Translations under genes and position numbers: made by a program
Assembly: GCF_000092045.1 (NCBI RefSeq)
Contig: NC_007763.1
Coordinates: forward strand, 120,339-184,338
Direction: 5' to 3'
Length of the DNA: 64,000 bases
From: Rhizobium etli CFN 42
GTDB lineage: Bacteria > Pseudomonadota > Alphaproteobacteria > Rhizobiales > Rhizobiaceae
In this document: positions 8,517-17,206 of the stretch, piece by piece
Layout of the letters: each line of letters opens with the position of its first letter
How positions within the stretch are numbered: position 1 is the first letter of the stretch
The notes under the pieces: generated by a model
Databases searched by the model: none
What the model was told of the DNA's origin: nothing
Seen by the model: the letters and a program-made list of their open reading frames with translations, nothing else

Positions 8517-9416
8517 TCAGGGATCAACAATGAAATCTCCGCCCCGGCATTTCTTTAGATAGTTGAGCCCGTGAACCTGGCCAGTCATCTCCAGTTCGTC
8601 GCGATAGACCGGGTCATGCCAGCCTTCGATGTCGATCGAGCCCGACCAGCCGGCAAGGCGCAGCTCGGAAATGATGTCGGTCCAGTTGCTGTCGCCGAAG
8701 CCCGGCGTGCGCATGAAGACGAACTTCTCCTTGCCGAAGATTCCGTGTTCCTTGATGACTTCCCAGCGGATGGTCGCGTCCTTGCCATGGACATGGAAGA
8801 TCTTGTGCGCCCACTTGCGGATCTGTGGCATTGGGTCGATCAGATAGACCATCTGATGGCAAGGCTCCCATTCGAGGCCGATATGGTCATCAGGCGTCTC
8901 GTTGAAGATCAGTTCCCAGGCGTCGGGATTGTGAGCGATGTTCCAGTCGCCGTTTGCCCAATTGCCGTCCATGGCGCAATTCTCGAAGGCGATCCTGATG
9001 CCCTTGTCGGCGGCGCGTTTGGCGAGTTCGCTCCAGATCTCTTTGTAGCGCGGAAGACTGTCGGTCAGCGGCTTGCCGCGAATGCGTCCGGTGAAACCGG
9101 CGACGCAGGTGGCGCCGAAATGATGGGCGTTGTCGATGCAGTCCTTCCAGCCCTGCAAAGTCTCCAGGTCGATCGCGTCCTCTTCCAGCGGGTTGCCGAA
9201 CATGCCGAGCGTCGAAATGGTGATGTCGCGGTCGCCGATCGCGTCGAGGCAGCGCTTGCCGAGTTCGGCGAGGTTCTGTCCCTTCGTCGTCTGCCAAAAG
9301 AAGGGTTCGAAGCTCTCGAAGCCCAGCTCGGCAATCTGGCCGATGCGCGTGGCGGCGTCGCCCTTGTTGCCGCTGACCATGGTGCCGATGCGAATGGATT
9401 TTGCAGGATTGCTCAC
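8517..9416 (-). CDS. Sugar phosphate isomerase/epimerase (TIM barrel)
   Basis: This 299-residue protein is of the xylose isomerase-like AP endonuclease-2 family (IolE/IolI relatives). Metal-ligand positions are visible as the Glu in AFENCA, Glu/His in LEWEPCHQ, the HVHGKD block and the terminal Glu in SIDIEGWHDP. It starts 11 nt after the dehydrogenase stop in the same operon. Together with that dehydrogenase it probably epimerises or isomerises a keto-sugar made from the imported substrate. Members act on inositol derivatives, hydroxypyruvate or ketohexoses; the exact reaction is not readable here. Confidence 0.85.
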   Translation of the reverse strand: MSNPAKSIRIGTMVSGNKGDAATRIGQIAELGFESFEPFFWQTTKGQNLAELGKRCLDAIGDRDITISTLGMFGNPLEEDAIDLETLQGWKDCIDNAHHFGATCVAGFTGRIRGKPLTDSLPRYKEIWSELAKRAADKGIRIAFENCAMDGNWANGDWNIAHNPDAWELIFNETPDDHIGLEWEPCHQMVYLIDPMPQIRKWAHKIFHVHGKDATIRWEVIKEHGIFGKEKFVFMRTPGFGDSNWTDIISELRLAGWSGSIDIEGWHDPVYRDELEMTGQVHGLNYLKKCRGGDFIVDP

Positions 9417-9427
9417 GTCAGTTGATC

Positions 9428-10462
9428 CTATGCTGAAATTTCAATGCGCCGGCCTGTCTTGGCGCTTTCGATGGCGCCGAAGACCATCGCCAGGCTTCTG
9501 ATATTGTCGGAGTTGACGGTCTCGGGCTGATTGCCCGTGCCGATCGCCGCGATGAAATCGGCGATGACGCTGGCGTGGCCGTGGGTTTCTTCATCGTGTT
9601 CCGGACCGGGAACGTTTACGGGAGCAAAACCGCGCAGAAGGCCAGGCTCTTCGCCGGCAACGGCCGCCTTGAAATTCTCCTCACCGTCCCAGGTCAGCAT
9701 TCCCTTTGAGCCGACGAGCCGCCACTGGCTTTCCCAACTGGTGCGCTCACCTTCGGCGCACCAGGAGCCGCGATAGGTGAAGACGATATCGTCGGCAAAC
9801 TCGAAAATGGCATTCGCCGACGCGCCGTGCCGGTACCAGGAACCTTTCGGGTTGCTCTCGACGCAATAGACGGCGAGCGGCTTTTTGTCGGCGACATAGC
9901 GGGCCGCGTCGAAGGTGTGGATCGCCATGTCGAGAAGAAGCACATTGTCCATTTCTTCGCGAAAGCCGCCGAAATGCGGCGCAAGGAAGAAGTCACAATG
10001 GATGGCGGTAAGTTCGCCGATTGCGCCACTGTCGACGAAACGGCGAAGGCGCCGGATGCCCGAGATGAAGCGGCGGTTCTGGATGACGGCGTGGACGCGG
10101 CCGGTCTCTGTGGCGAGATCGATCAGCGCGGCGCCCTCGGCCAGCGAGGCGGCCATCGGCTTTTCACTGAGCACGTGGCAGCCGGCCTTGAGTGCGGTCG
10201 ACACGACATCATAACGTGCGGACGGAATGACAATATCGAAGACCAGATCCGCCTTCGTCGCGGCGATGACCTCGGCGAGGCCTGAACCGATCACGGCGCC
10301 CTCGATCCCAAATTCCGCAGCGAGCTTCTCGGCAGTCTCGCGATTGAGGTCGACGAGGCCGACGATGGTAATGGATTCGACGAGATCGGGATTGGATGCG
10401 ATGGCGCGCAACCAACCTTTGGACATAGCTCCGCACCCGCACAGAATGGCACTGAATTTCAC
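9428..10462 (-). CDS. Gfo/Idh/MocA family dehydrogenase
   Basis: This NAD(P)-dependent sugar/cyclitol dehydrogenase has an N-terminal Rossmann fold (CGCGAMSKGW) and the family's EKP motif in LSEKPMA, whose Lys is catalytic. A substrate-binding C-terminal half includes DMAIHTFDAARY. The start is a GTG at 10462, chosen because GGAGGAAATC lies directly upstream; the frame continues to 10552 but would cross the operator. It is the first gene of the importer operon and faces the LacI regulator across 134 bp. It probably oxidises the imported sugar or inositol. Confidence 0.88.
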   Translation of the reverse strand: MKFSAILCGCGAMSKGWLRAIASNPDLVESITIVGLVDLNRETAEKLAAEFGIEGAVIGSGLAEVIAATKADLVFDIVIPSARYDVVSTALKAGCHVLSEKPMAASLAEGAALIDLATETGRVHAVIQNRRFISGIRRLRRFVDSGAIGELTAIHCDFFLAPHFGGFREEMDNVLLLDMAIHTFDAARYVADKKPLAVYCVESNPKGSWYRHGASANAIFEFADDIVFTYRGSWCAEGERTSWESQWRLVGSKGMLTWDGEENFKAAVAGEEPGLLRGFAPVNVPGPEHDEETHGHASVIADFIAAIGTGNQPETVNSDNIRSLAMVFGAIESAKTGRRIEISA

Positions 10463-10509
10463 GATTTCCTCCGGGGAATGGCGCCAACTCTCCTGGTGAC
10501 ACGCACTCC

Positions 10510-10521
10510 GTAAACGTTTAC
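10510..10521. promoter_or_regulatory. LacI-family operator
   Basis: The perfect 12-bp palindrome GTAAACGTTTAC has the central CG typical of LacI/GalR operators. It lies in the divergent gap between the dehydrogenase-first operon and the LacI gene, so it probably controls both. Confidence 0.75.
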
Positions 10522-10596
10522 GACTGTAGGCGAAAACATTTTGCGGTGTCAATAGACGCCAACTGCGAAAATTACGGCCCGGAGGGATCGCAGCCG

Positions 10597-11670
10597 ATGA
10601 AGGGAATCCGCCAGCTTGCCGAACACCTGGCCATTTCGATCGGCACGGTCTCTCGGGCTCTGAATGGAAAGCCGGATGTCAACGAGGAAACGCGTCGTCG
10701 CGTGCTGGCGGCGGCCGAGGCGCTTGGCTATGTCGCTAACCAGTCGGGCCGGAGCCTGAGACAGGGAGAGACGAGGGTCATAGGCCTGATGATCGAGTCC
10801 AGTGCCGAGGCGGTCGAAAACGCCGACAACTTCTTCCTCGGCGTCACCAGCGGCCTGCAGAGCGTCTTTGCCCGCCACAAGCTCGACCTCGTCATGCTGC
10901 CCTGCCCGAGCGACGAGGACCCGCACGAATATTTGAAGCGCATGGTCGCGCGGCGCATCGTCGATGCGATGATCATCTCGAACACGCAGCGCATCGATCG
11001 GCGCATTGGTTTCCTGTCGCGGGCAGAGATCCCTTTTGTTGCAGTCGGCCGCAGCCTTTCGGCCAGCAATTCCCGTTGGATCGATCTCGATTTCGAGGGC
11101 GTCGCCGATCGTGCCGTCGAGCGGCTGGTGGCGCGTGGCCACCGCAGGATCGCAATTACGGCGCCGTTAAGCGAGGTCAATCTCGGTTATGTGTTTGTCG
11201 AGAGCTACCGCCGGGCGCTCGAGCGGCACGGCATCCGCTTTGATCCGTCGCTCGTCATTCGCGTCAAATCGAGCGAACAGGGTGGCTACCAGGCGGCCCA
11301 TGAATTGCTTCTGCTGCCAGATCGGCCAACGGCGATCATCCTGATCTACGAGTTGATGGCGATCGGCCTTTACCGCCGTCTGATGGAGTCAGGCGTCATG
11401 CCCGGCCGCGATCTAGCAGTGATCGGCTTCCGTGATGCCCCGCGCGCCCGGTTTCTGCAGCCCTCGCTCAGCTGTTTCCGCATGTCGCTCTACGATCTTG
11501 GGATCGCGCTCGGCCAGATGCTTCTTGCCCACATGCCGGCCTATCGCGTGCTTTATCCAAACGCCGGCCGCAACATCATCTGGCCGCTGGAACTGGTGTC
11601 GGGGGAAAGCGACGCGTTCGAGGTCGGCAGGGGCGACAAGGAGTTCGCGTCCGAACACTGGTCGAAATGA
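10597..11670 (+). CDS. LacI-family transcriptional regulator
   Basis: This 357-residue regulator has an N-terminal helix-turn-helix (GIRQLAEHLAISIGTVSRALNG) and hinge helix (RRVLAAAEALGYVAN), followed by a periplasmic-binding-like effector domain beginning near RVIGLMIES. The start at 10597 puts the helix-turn-helix at the extreme N-terminus as usual, with GGAGGG about 11 nt upstream; the GTG at 10546 adds an unlikely extension. It is divergent from the sugar importer operon and is probably its local repressor, acting at the palindrome 10510-10521. The inducer is unknown. Confidence 0.9.
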   Translation: MKGIRQLAEHLAISIGTVSRALNGKPDVNEETRRRVLAAAEALGYVANQSGRSLRQGETRVIGLMIESSAEAVENADNFFLGVTSGLQSVFARHKLDLVMLPCPSDEDPHEYLKRMVARRIVDAMIISNTQRIDRRIGFLSRAEIPFVAVGRSLSASNSRWIDLDFEGVADRAVERLVARGHRRIAITAPLSEVNLGYVFVESYRRALERHGIRFDPSLVIRVKSSEQGGYQAAHELLLLPDRPTAIILIYELMAIGLYRRLMESGVMPGRDLAVIGFRDAPRARFLQPSLSCFRMSLYDLGIALGQMLLAHMPAYRVLYPNAGRNIIWPLELVSGESDAFEVGRGDKEFASEHWSK

Positions 11671-11692
11671 TGAACATGGAGCCAGCCGGACT

Positions 11693-13030
11693 TCATGTGC
11701 GGCCGGCAAAGAACTTGTTCTCCGGCCGAGGCAAGCCGAGATGCTCTCGCAAGGTCGTGCCTTCATATTCGCGGCGAAACAGGCCGCGGCGCTGAAGCTC
11801 GGGAACCAGCCGTTCGGTGACGTCGAGAACGCCCTGCGGCAGATAGGGGAAGACGACGTTGAAGCCGTCCGAGCCTTCCTCCTCCAGCCAGCGCTCCATC
11901 TCGTCGGCGATGCTCACCGGCGTGCCGACGAAGGCAAGACCGGCATAGCCGCCGTAGCGCTGCGCCAGCTGGCGCACGGTCAGATTCTCCTCGGCGGCAA
12001 GCTTCAGAACCTGGGCGCGGCCGGTCTTGCTGGCATTGGTGTCGGGAATATCGGTCGGCAGCGGCGCATCCGGATCGAAGCCGGAAGCATCATGGCCGAG
12101 TGCGATCGAAAGCGAAGCGATGGCGCTGTCGTAATGCACCAGGCTGTCGAGCGTCGCGCGTTTGGCGCGCGCCTCCTCGATGCTGTCGCCGACGATGACG
12201 AAGGCGGCGGGCAAGATTTTCAGGTGATCGCGGTTGCGGCCGATCGCTTCCATGCGGCCCTTGATGTCGGCATAGAGTGCCTTTCCAGCGGCAAGATCAC
12301 GCGGCGAACAGAAAACCATTTCGGCAGTCTCGGCAGCCAGCTGGCGGCCGGGATCGGATTGGCCGGCCTGGACGATCACCGGCCAGCCCTGCGGCGGGCG
12401 GGCGATGTTGAGCGGCCCGCGCACGCTGAGTTCCTCGCCCTTGTGACCGAGCACATGCATTCTATCGGGATCGAAGAACAGGCCGCTTTCCCGGTCGCGG
12501 ATGAAGGCGTCGTCGGCGAAGCTGTCCCAGAGCCCGGTCACGACATCGTAGAATTCGCGGGCGCGGTGATAGCGCTCGCCGTGCTCCACATGCTCGTCGA
12601 GGCCGAAATTCAACGCCGCGTCGGGGTTCGACGTCGTGACGATGTTCCAGCCGGCGCGGCCGCCGCTGATATGGTCCAGCGAGGCGAAACGACGGGCGAT
12701 ATGGTAGGGCTCGTCGAAAGTGGTGGAGGCGGTGGCGACGAGGCCGATGCGCTCCGTTATCGCGGCGAGCGCCGAGAGCAAGGTGAAGGGTTCGAAGGAG
12801 GTCACGGTGTGGCTGCGCCGCAGCGCCTCGACCGGCATGTTGAGTACGGCCAGGTGATCGGCCATGAAGAAGGCGTCGAATTTCGCCCGTTCCAGCGCCT
12901 GCGCGAAGGATTTCAGATGCGCAAAGTTGAAATTGGCGTCGGGATAGGAACCGGGATAGCGCCAGGCGCCGGAATGTAGACTGACGGGACGCATGAAGGC
13001 GCCAAGGCGCAACTGCCGTGAACGGGTCAT
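11693..13030 (-). CDS. LLM-class FMN-dependent monooxygenase (NtaA/SnaA/DszA family)
   Basis: This 445-residue flavin-dependent oxygenase has family blocks FDAFFMADHL, TERIGLVATASTTF, HIARRFASLDHISGGRAGWNIVT (split here by wording only) and PVIVQAGQSDPGRQLAAETAE. These enzymes use FMNH2 supplied by a separate reductase to cleave C-S or C-N bonds, as in nitrilotriacetate or dibenzothiophene sulfone breakdown. The start at 13030 follows GAGGAAAA. It is divergent from the sfnB-like gene, and the neighbouring SfnB/DszC-type flavoproteins point to organosulfur substrates. The substrate is not identifiable. Confidence 0.88.
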   Translation of the reverse strand: MTRSRQLRLGAFMRPVSLHSGAWRYPGSYPDANFNFAHLKSFAQALERAKFDAFFMADHLAVLNMPVEALRRSHTVTSFEPFTLLSALAAITERIGLVATASTTFDEPYHIARRFASLDHISGGRAGWNIVTTSNPDAALNFGLDEHVEHGERYHRAREFYDVVTGLWDSFADDAFIRDRESGLFFDPDRMHVLGHKGEELSVRGPLNIARPPQGWPVIVQAGQSDPGRQLAAETAEMVFCSPRDLAAGKALYADIKGRMEAIGRNRDHLKILPAAFVIVGDSIEEARAKRATLDSLVHYDSAIASLSIALGHDASGFDPDAPLPTDIPDTNASKTGRAQVLKLAAEENLTVRQLAQRYGGYAGLAFVGTPVSIADEMERWLEEEGSDGFNVVFPYLPQGVLDVTERLVPELQRRGLFRREYEGTTLREHLGLPRPENKFFAGRT

Positions 13031-13272
13031 GATTTTCCTCATGGTCGGGCAAGGCGGCCGCCTGCCCACATTGCGGGTTTTCAAACCGCTGCGCGGGGGT
13101 AGCGGATATCGATAGGTAAGAGGTCGCCTCGATCAAATCGAGGCCGGCGGCGGCAAATTCCGGACGGGACTTCATCCTTTCGGGAGCACCGCCGCCGCGC
13201 AAAGGCCGGATAAACACTAAGCGCGCCGGGCAACCGCGCATAAGCAAACACTTTTTATTTTCTATCCCATCT

Positions 13273-13284
13273 ATAGAATTTGTA
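13273..13284 (+). promoter_or_regulatory. Shared 12-bp motif, copy 1, in divergent gap 13031-13343
   Basis: The 313-bp gap between the LLM and sfnB-like genes contains a GC-rich half and then an AT-rich stretch (13240-13300). ATAGAATTTGTA at 13273-13284 is the reverse complement of a motif found before two other transcription units of this cluster (17049-17060 and 21216-21227). It lies about 60 bp before the sfnB-like start. It may be a binding site for a common regulator or part of a shared promoter. Confidence 0.4.
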
Positions 13285-13343
13285 CTCTTATCACGACACC
13301 CGATTTCTTTCACCGATAGGATCATCAGAACTTGGAGACCTCG

Positions 13344-14561
13344 ATGAATACCGTGCTGAGGCAAGCAGATCAGATCCGGCCCGTGGCCGACCGTATCGGC
13401 AGCGACGAGGAGGCAATTGCAACGGCTCGCAGGCTGGCGGCGCAATTTGCCGTGCGCGCCGCCGAGCGCGACAGCGACCGGCTTCTGCCGTTTGCCGAAC
13501 TCGATCTGCTCGCGCAGTCCGGCCTTCTGGCGGTCACTGTGCCGGCGCAGTATGGCGGGCTGGATGTCTCGAACGCAGTGCTTGCCGAGATCACGGCGAT
13601 CCTGTCGCAGGCGGACGGCTCGATAGGCCAGATCCCGCAGAACCATTTCTATATTCTCGAGGCGCTCAGAACCGACGGCAGCGAGGAACAGCAGCGCTAC
13701 TTCTTCAGCCGCGTGCTCGCAGGCGACCGGTTCGCCAATGCACTATCGGAGCGCGGTACGAAGACGGCCGGCCATTACAACACCCGCATTGCCCGCGAAG
13801 GCCCGGGCTACCGGATCAACGGCTGCAAATTCTATTCGACCGGCGTGCTCTTCGCCGACTGGATCACCGTCTTCGCGCTCGACGAAGAGGACCGGCTGAC
13901 CATGGCCTTCGTGCCGAAGGGCACCGAAGGCGTCGAGATTGTCGATGACTGGGACGGCTTCGGCCAGCGCACCACCGGCAGCGGTACGACGATCCTCAAC
14001 AATGTCTATGTCAGCGCTGATTCCGTGGTCTTTCATCACAGGGGTTTCGAACGGCCGACGACGATCGGCTCCGTCGGGCAGATCATCCATGCCGGCGTCG
14101 ACCTCGGCATCGCGCGCGCAGCCTTTGCCGAGACGCTTGATTTCGTCAGGACGAAATCACGACCCTGGATGGATAGCGGCCTCGACCGCGCCTCCGATGA
14201 CCCGCTGACGATCGCCAAGGTCGGCCAGATCGCCATCCGGCTCGAAGCCGCGACCGCTCTCGTCGAGCGTGCCGGCCACAAGGTCGACGCCGCGCAGGTC
14301 GAGACGACCGAGCAAAAGGTGGTCGAGGCGACGCTTGCTGTCGCCGCCGCCAAGGTGTTGACGACAGAAGTAGCGCTCGAGGCTTCGAATACGCTTTTCG
14401 AGCTTGCCGGGACGTCTTCGGTGCAGATCGGCCTCAATCTCGACCGCCACTGGCGCAATGCACGCACCCACACGTTGCATGATCCGGTGCGCTGGAAATA
14501 TCACGTCGTCGGCAATTACCATCTGAACGGCGTGACGCCGCCGAGGAACGGCGCGCTCTGA
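13344..14561 (+). CDS. sfnB: SfnB-like acyl-CoA dehydrogenase-fold flavoprotein
   Basis: This 405-residue protein has the acyl-CoA dehydrogenase fold, closest in style to SfnB/DszC sulfur-acquisition oxidoreductases. N-terminal helices run to GLLAVTVPAQYGGL, the middle beta domain includes CKFYSTGVLFADW, and the C-terminal helical domain ends NARTHTLHDPVRWKY, the characteristic block of this monooxygenase branch. The start at 13344 has GGAG six nt upstream. It probably uses reduced flavin and oxygen on a sulfone or thio compound rather than acting in fatty acid oxidation. The symbol is by resemblance only. A strong terminator follows. Confidence 0.82.
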   Translation: MNTVLRQADQIRPVADRIGSDEEAIATARRLAAQFAVRAAERDSDRLLPFAELDLLAQSGLLAVTVPAQYGGLDVSNAVLAEITAILSQADGSIGQIPQNHFYILEALRTDGSEEQQRYFFSRVLAGDRFANALSERGTKTAGHYNTRIAREGPGYRINGCKFYSTGVLFADWITVFALDEEDRLTMAFVPKGTEGVEIVDDWDGFGQRTTGSGTTILNNVYVSADSVVFHHRGFERPTTIGSVGQIIHAGVDLGIARAAFAETLDFVRTKSRPWMDSGLDRASDDPLTIAKVGQIAIRLEAATALVERAGHKVDAAQVETTEQKVVEATLAVAAAKVLTTEVALEASNTLFELAGTSSVQIGLNLDRHWRNARTHTLHDPVRWKYHVVGNYHLNGVTPPRNGAL

Positions 14562-14584
14562 AACTTTTGTCTCACTCTAAATTG

Positions 14585-14619
14585 AAAACCCCGCTGCCGG
14601 TGCTGGCAGCGGGGTTTTT
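14585..14619. terminator. Bidirectional intrinsic terminator
   Basis: A perfect 14-bp inverted repeat (arms 14585-14598 and 14605-14618, loop of 6) is flanked by A4 and T5. It separates the convergent sfnB-like and DszC-like genes and should stop transcription from both sides. Confidence 0.9.
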
Positions 14620-14640
14620 GCTTTCAAGGCCGTGATCACT

Positions 14641-15849
14641 TCAGCTGTAGAGGCTGACCTCCGGTATCCTGTCGTTCAGTACGAATTCCCCGACTTCCTT
14701 CGCCTTGTAGAAGACCGGATCGTGTAGCGTGTGGGTGCGGACATTGCGCCAGAACCGGTCGAAGCGGTATTTATCCGCCGTCGAGCGCGCCCCCGTCAGC
14801 TCGAAGACCCGCGAGGTAATATCGAGCGAGACATGGGTGGCATTGACCTTGGCGGCATAGGCTTCCGCTGCCGCCTCGCCGCGCTCGCGCGCAGTCACAT
14901 CGCGGCCGCGGTCGAGGCCCGCCTGCATGGCGGCTGCCGCACTGTCGGCAAGGGCGGCCGAGGCCTTGACCGCTGCGGTGAATTCGCCGACGCGTTCGAG
15001 GATATAGGGATCGTCGGCCGCCCGCGTGACGCCTGACGTAATCCACGGGCGGGTGGTAGTTTTTACATAATCGACGGCCGCCTGCAGCGCGCCTTCGGCA
15101 GTGCCGAGATAGAAGTTGACGAAGACCAGCTGGATGAACGGTGTGTTGAAGGTCGACAACACCGGCGGCGCGACGTCAGGTGCTGTCGGTTCACTGACGA
15201 AGTCCTCCTCGTAGACGGGAAAATCGTGGAACTCGACGCTGCCGCTGTCGGAGAGCCGCTGGCCGATATTGTCCCAGTCGTCATTGGCGACGTAGCCGGG
15301 CCGATCGGTCGGCACGGCAAAGCCGGCGATCTTGTCGTCGAGTGCGGCATTGGCATTGATGTAGTCAGAAACCCGCGCCGCCGTGGAGAAGGATTTGCGC
15401 CCGTTCAAGACATAGCCGTTGGCCCGGCGGGTGAGCACCAGCCCGGGATCGCGCGGATTGACCGCCGCACCCCAATAGAGGTTCTTGGCGACCGTCTCGC
15501 TTCCCAGGGCATGGGCACGCGCCCCATCGAGCGCCCAGTAAATATATTGACTGTTGACATAGTGGTAGCCGAGCAGCTGGCCGATCGAGCTCTCGCCGCG
15601 GGCGAGGATGCGCACCAGCTTCAGCCCGTCGACCCAGTCGAGGCCACCGCCACCAATCTGGGTGGGATGCAGCGCGTTGAGCAGGCCGGTATTCTTCAGC
15701 TTGACGATCTCGGCAAGCGGCGGGCGACCTTCGCGGTCGAGTTCGGCGGCACGGCGCGACAGGTCTGCCGAAATCTCCTCGGCGCGGGCGAAAAGGTCTT
15801 CCCGCGTCGGGTTGCGGCTGGTCGCGAAGACGACATTGGATTGGCTCAT
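14641..15849 (-). CDS. DszC/SfnB-like flavin-dependent monooxygenase
   Basis: This 402-residue protein has the acyl-CoA dehydrogenase fold and is a paralogue of the convergent sfnB-like gene. It shares HPTQIGGGGLDW, the GRKSFSTAARVSD block, a TTRPWITSGV segment and the ending NVRTHTLHDPVFYK. In DszC-type enzymes this scaffold binds FMNH2 and oxygenates sulfur heterocycles. The start at 15849 follows TTGGAGAC. It lies downstream of the CUT2 binding-protein gene on the same strand, separated by a 12-bp hairpin, so transporter and oxygenase are probably co-transcribed. Confidence 0.84.
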   Translation of the reverse strand: MSQSNVVFATSRNPTREDLFARAEEISADLSRRAAELDREGRPPLAEIVKLKNTGLLNALHPTQIGGGGLDWVDGLKLVRILARGESSIGQLLGYHYVNSQYIYWALDGARAHALGSETVAKNLYWGAAVNPRDPGLVLTRRANGYVLNGRKSFSTAARVSDYINANAALDDKIAGFAVPTDRPGYVANDDWDNIGQRLSDSGSVEFHDFPVYEEDFVSEPTAPDVAPPVLSTFNTPFIQLVFVNFYLGTAEGALQAAVDYVKTTTRPWITSGVTRAADDPYILERVGEFTAAVKASAALADSAAAAMQAGLDRGRDVTARERGEAAAEAYAAKVNATHVSLDITSRVFELTGARSTADKYRFDRFWRNVRTHTLHDPVFYKAKEVGEFVLNDRIPEVSLYS

Positions 15850-15881
15850 GGGCGGGGTCTCCAATTCTGTAAACAAGATGA

Positions 15882-15909
15882 TCCGGCGGGAGCCCAAGCT
15901 CCCGCCGGA
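15882..15909 (-). promoter_or_regulatory. Intercistronic stem-loop after CUT2 binding-protein gene
   Basis: A perfect 12-bp inverted repeat (arms 15882-15893 and 15898-15909, loop of 4) lies between the binding-protein gene and the DszC-like gene, transcribed on the minus strand. There is no T-run, so it is more likely an mRNA stabiliser or partial terminator than a full stop. Confidence 0.6.
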
Positions 15910-15931
15910 AGGATCGAGATGGTGCGCAGCC

Positions 15932-16978
15932 TCAGAACAGCTTGTCCGGAATCCAGCTGGCGGTCGCCGCATCGCTTTTGCTGAAGGCGGGGATCTTCTG
16001 TGCCAGATCCTCGATTGTCTTGACGCCGGCCGCCCGCAAGCTCTCCTGCGTCAGAAGCGTCGGCTTCACGGTAATTTGGCGCGGAACCGTCTGGCCGGCG
16101 ATTTCGAGCGCGGCGGCACGGATGGAGACGGCGCCGACGACGGCAGGATTGGTGGCGACGGTGGCGACCCAGGGGCTGCCTTCCTCGGTGATCTCCTGGA
16201 TATCGGCCGTCGAGACGTCGGCCGAATAGATCTTGAGTTTCTTGCCGAAGCCGAGATCGTTGGCGGCAAGCTTCACGCCGCGGGCGAATTCGTCATAGGG
16301 CGCGAAGACCACCGATATATCGGGGTTGGCGGTGAGCGCGGCCTTCGCCTGGTCGGCAGTCGATGTCGCCGTCGTGTCGCTGACATTGCCGAAGCGGGCC
16401 TTTTCGACGATGCCGGAGTTCTCCGACTTGAATTTTTCCCAGACTTCATTGCGGCGGTCGAGCGGCGCAAAGCCGGCGACATAGACATAGCCCGCCTTGA
16501 AATCCTTGCCGTTGTCCTTCACAACCTGTTCGAGTGCCAATGAGGCGAGTTCGTGGTCGCTCTGCTCCACCTGCGGAACCTTGGGGTTGTTGAGGTTGAC
16601 GTCGAAGGCCACGACCTTGATGTCCTTTTCGAGCGCCTGCTGCACGACATCGCCGAGCGATTCCGGCAGGCCATGGTCGATGACGATACCGGAGACGCCG
16701 AGATTGATTGCCTGCAGGATCTGCTCACGCTGCTCGGCGGCGTCCTGACGGCCGGGGAAGACCCGCAAGTCGATATCCAGCGCCTTGGCCTGAGCCTCGG
16801 CGCCGGCCTGGTAGGCCTGGAAGAAATCGCCAGCCGAGATATAGCTGATCAATGCTACCTTGACGCCGCCCTTGTCGAAGGGAGCCGGAGCCCCGGACAG
16901 GCCGTCGGCCTTTGCGGCTTGAATGAAAATGAACGGAATGACGGCGGCGGAAAGAGCAAGCCGTGCAAGGGATTTCAT
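15932..16978 (-). CDS. CUT2 (ribose-type) ABC substrate-binding protein
   Basis: This 348-residue periplasmic binding protein is of the RbsB/LacI-like fold. The signal peptide ends at about AAKA (residue 24). The fold is marked by VKVALISYISAGDFFQAYQAG, the GVSGIVIDHG turn, IKVVAFDVNLN and DISVVFAPYDEFARG. It is divergent from the matching ATPase and permease genes starting at 17207. A sugar-type importer inside a group of organosulfur oxygenases suggests a sulfur-bearing glycoside or polyol ligand, but this is inference from neighbours only. Confidence 0.88.
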   Translation of the reverse strand: MKSLARLALSAAVIPFIFIQAAKADGLSGAPAPFDKGGVKVALISYISAGDFFQAYQAGAEAQAKALDIDLRVFPGRQDAAEQREQILQAINLGVSGIVIDHGLPESLGDVVQQALEKDIKVVAFDVNLNNPKVPQVEQSDHELASLALEQVVKDNGKDFKAGYVYVAGFAPLDRRNEVWEKFKSENSGIVEKARFGNVSDTTATSTADQAKAALTANPDISVVFAPYDEFARGVKLAANDLGFGKKLKIYSADVSTADIQEITEEGSPWVATVATNPAVVGAVSIRAAALEIAGQTVPRQITVKPTLLTQESLRAAGVKTIEDLAQKIPAFSKSDAATASWIPDKLF

Positions 16979-17048
16979 CGTCGCGTTCCTTTTAGCAATG
17001 AGAGACGTCGTCTGACAGGGAAACCTCGCGACGTGTCGAAGTATTAGA

Positions 17049-17060
17049 TATAAACTCTAT
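17049..17060 (-). promoter_or_regulatory. Shared 12-bp motif, copy 2
   Basis: TATAAACTCTAT on the + strand lies in the divergent gap between the CUT2 binding-protein gene (start 16978) and the ATPase gene (start 17207). It matches copy 3 at 21216-21227 in 11 of 12 positions and the reverse complement of copy 1 at 13273-13284 in 10 of 12. Confidence 0.4.
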
Positions 17061-17206
17061 CTTTTTAGTAGATTAAATGATCCGATTTTGCCGGCTGCGG
17101 GAGATTCTTTGTTTCCCCGGCGCTGCCCGCCGGGAAATGCGTGCCTGGAATTCGACCGCCCAGACAGGGCACACTCCCGGTACAAATGCAGTCCCGGACC
17201 GTGCCG

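Noticed and set aside
11432..12979. 515-codon open frame on the + strand opposite the LLM monooxygenase
   Set aside because: The minus-strand frame has clear LLM family blocks; the opposite frame is a shadow.
12462..13646. 394-codon minus-strand frame spanning the LLM/sfnB divergent region
   Set aside because: It crosses two well-supported genes and their promoter gap, and is Arg-rich without domains.
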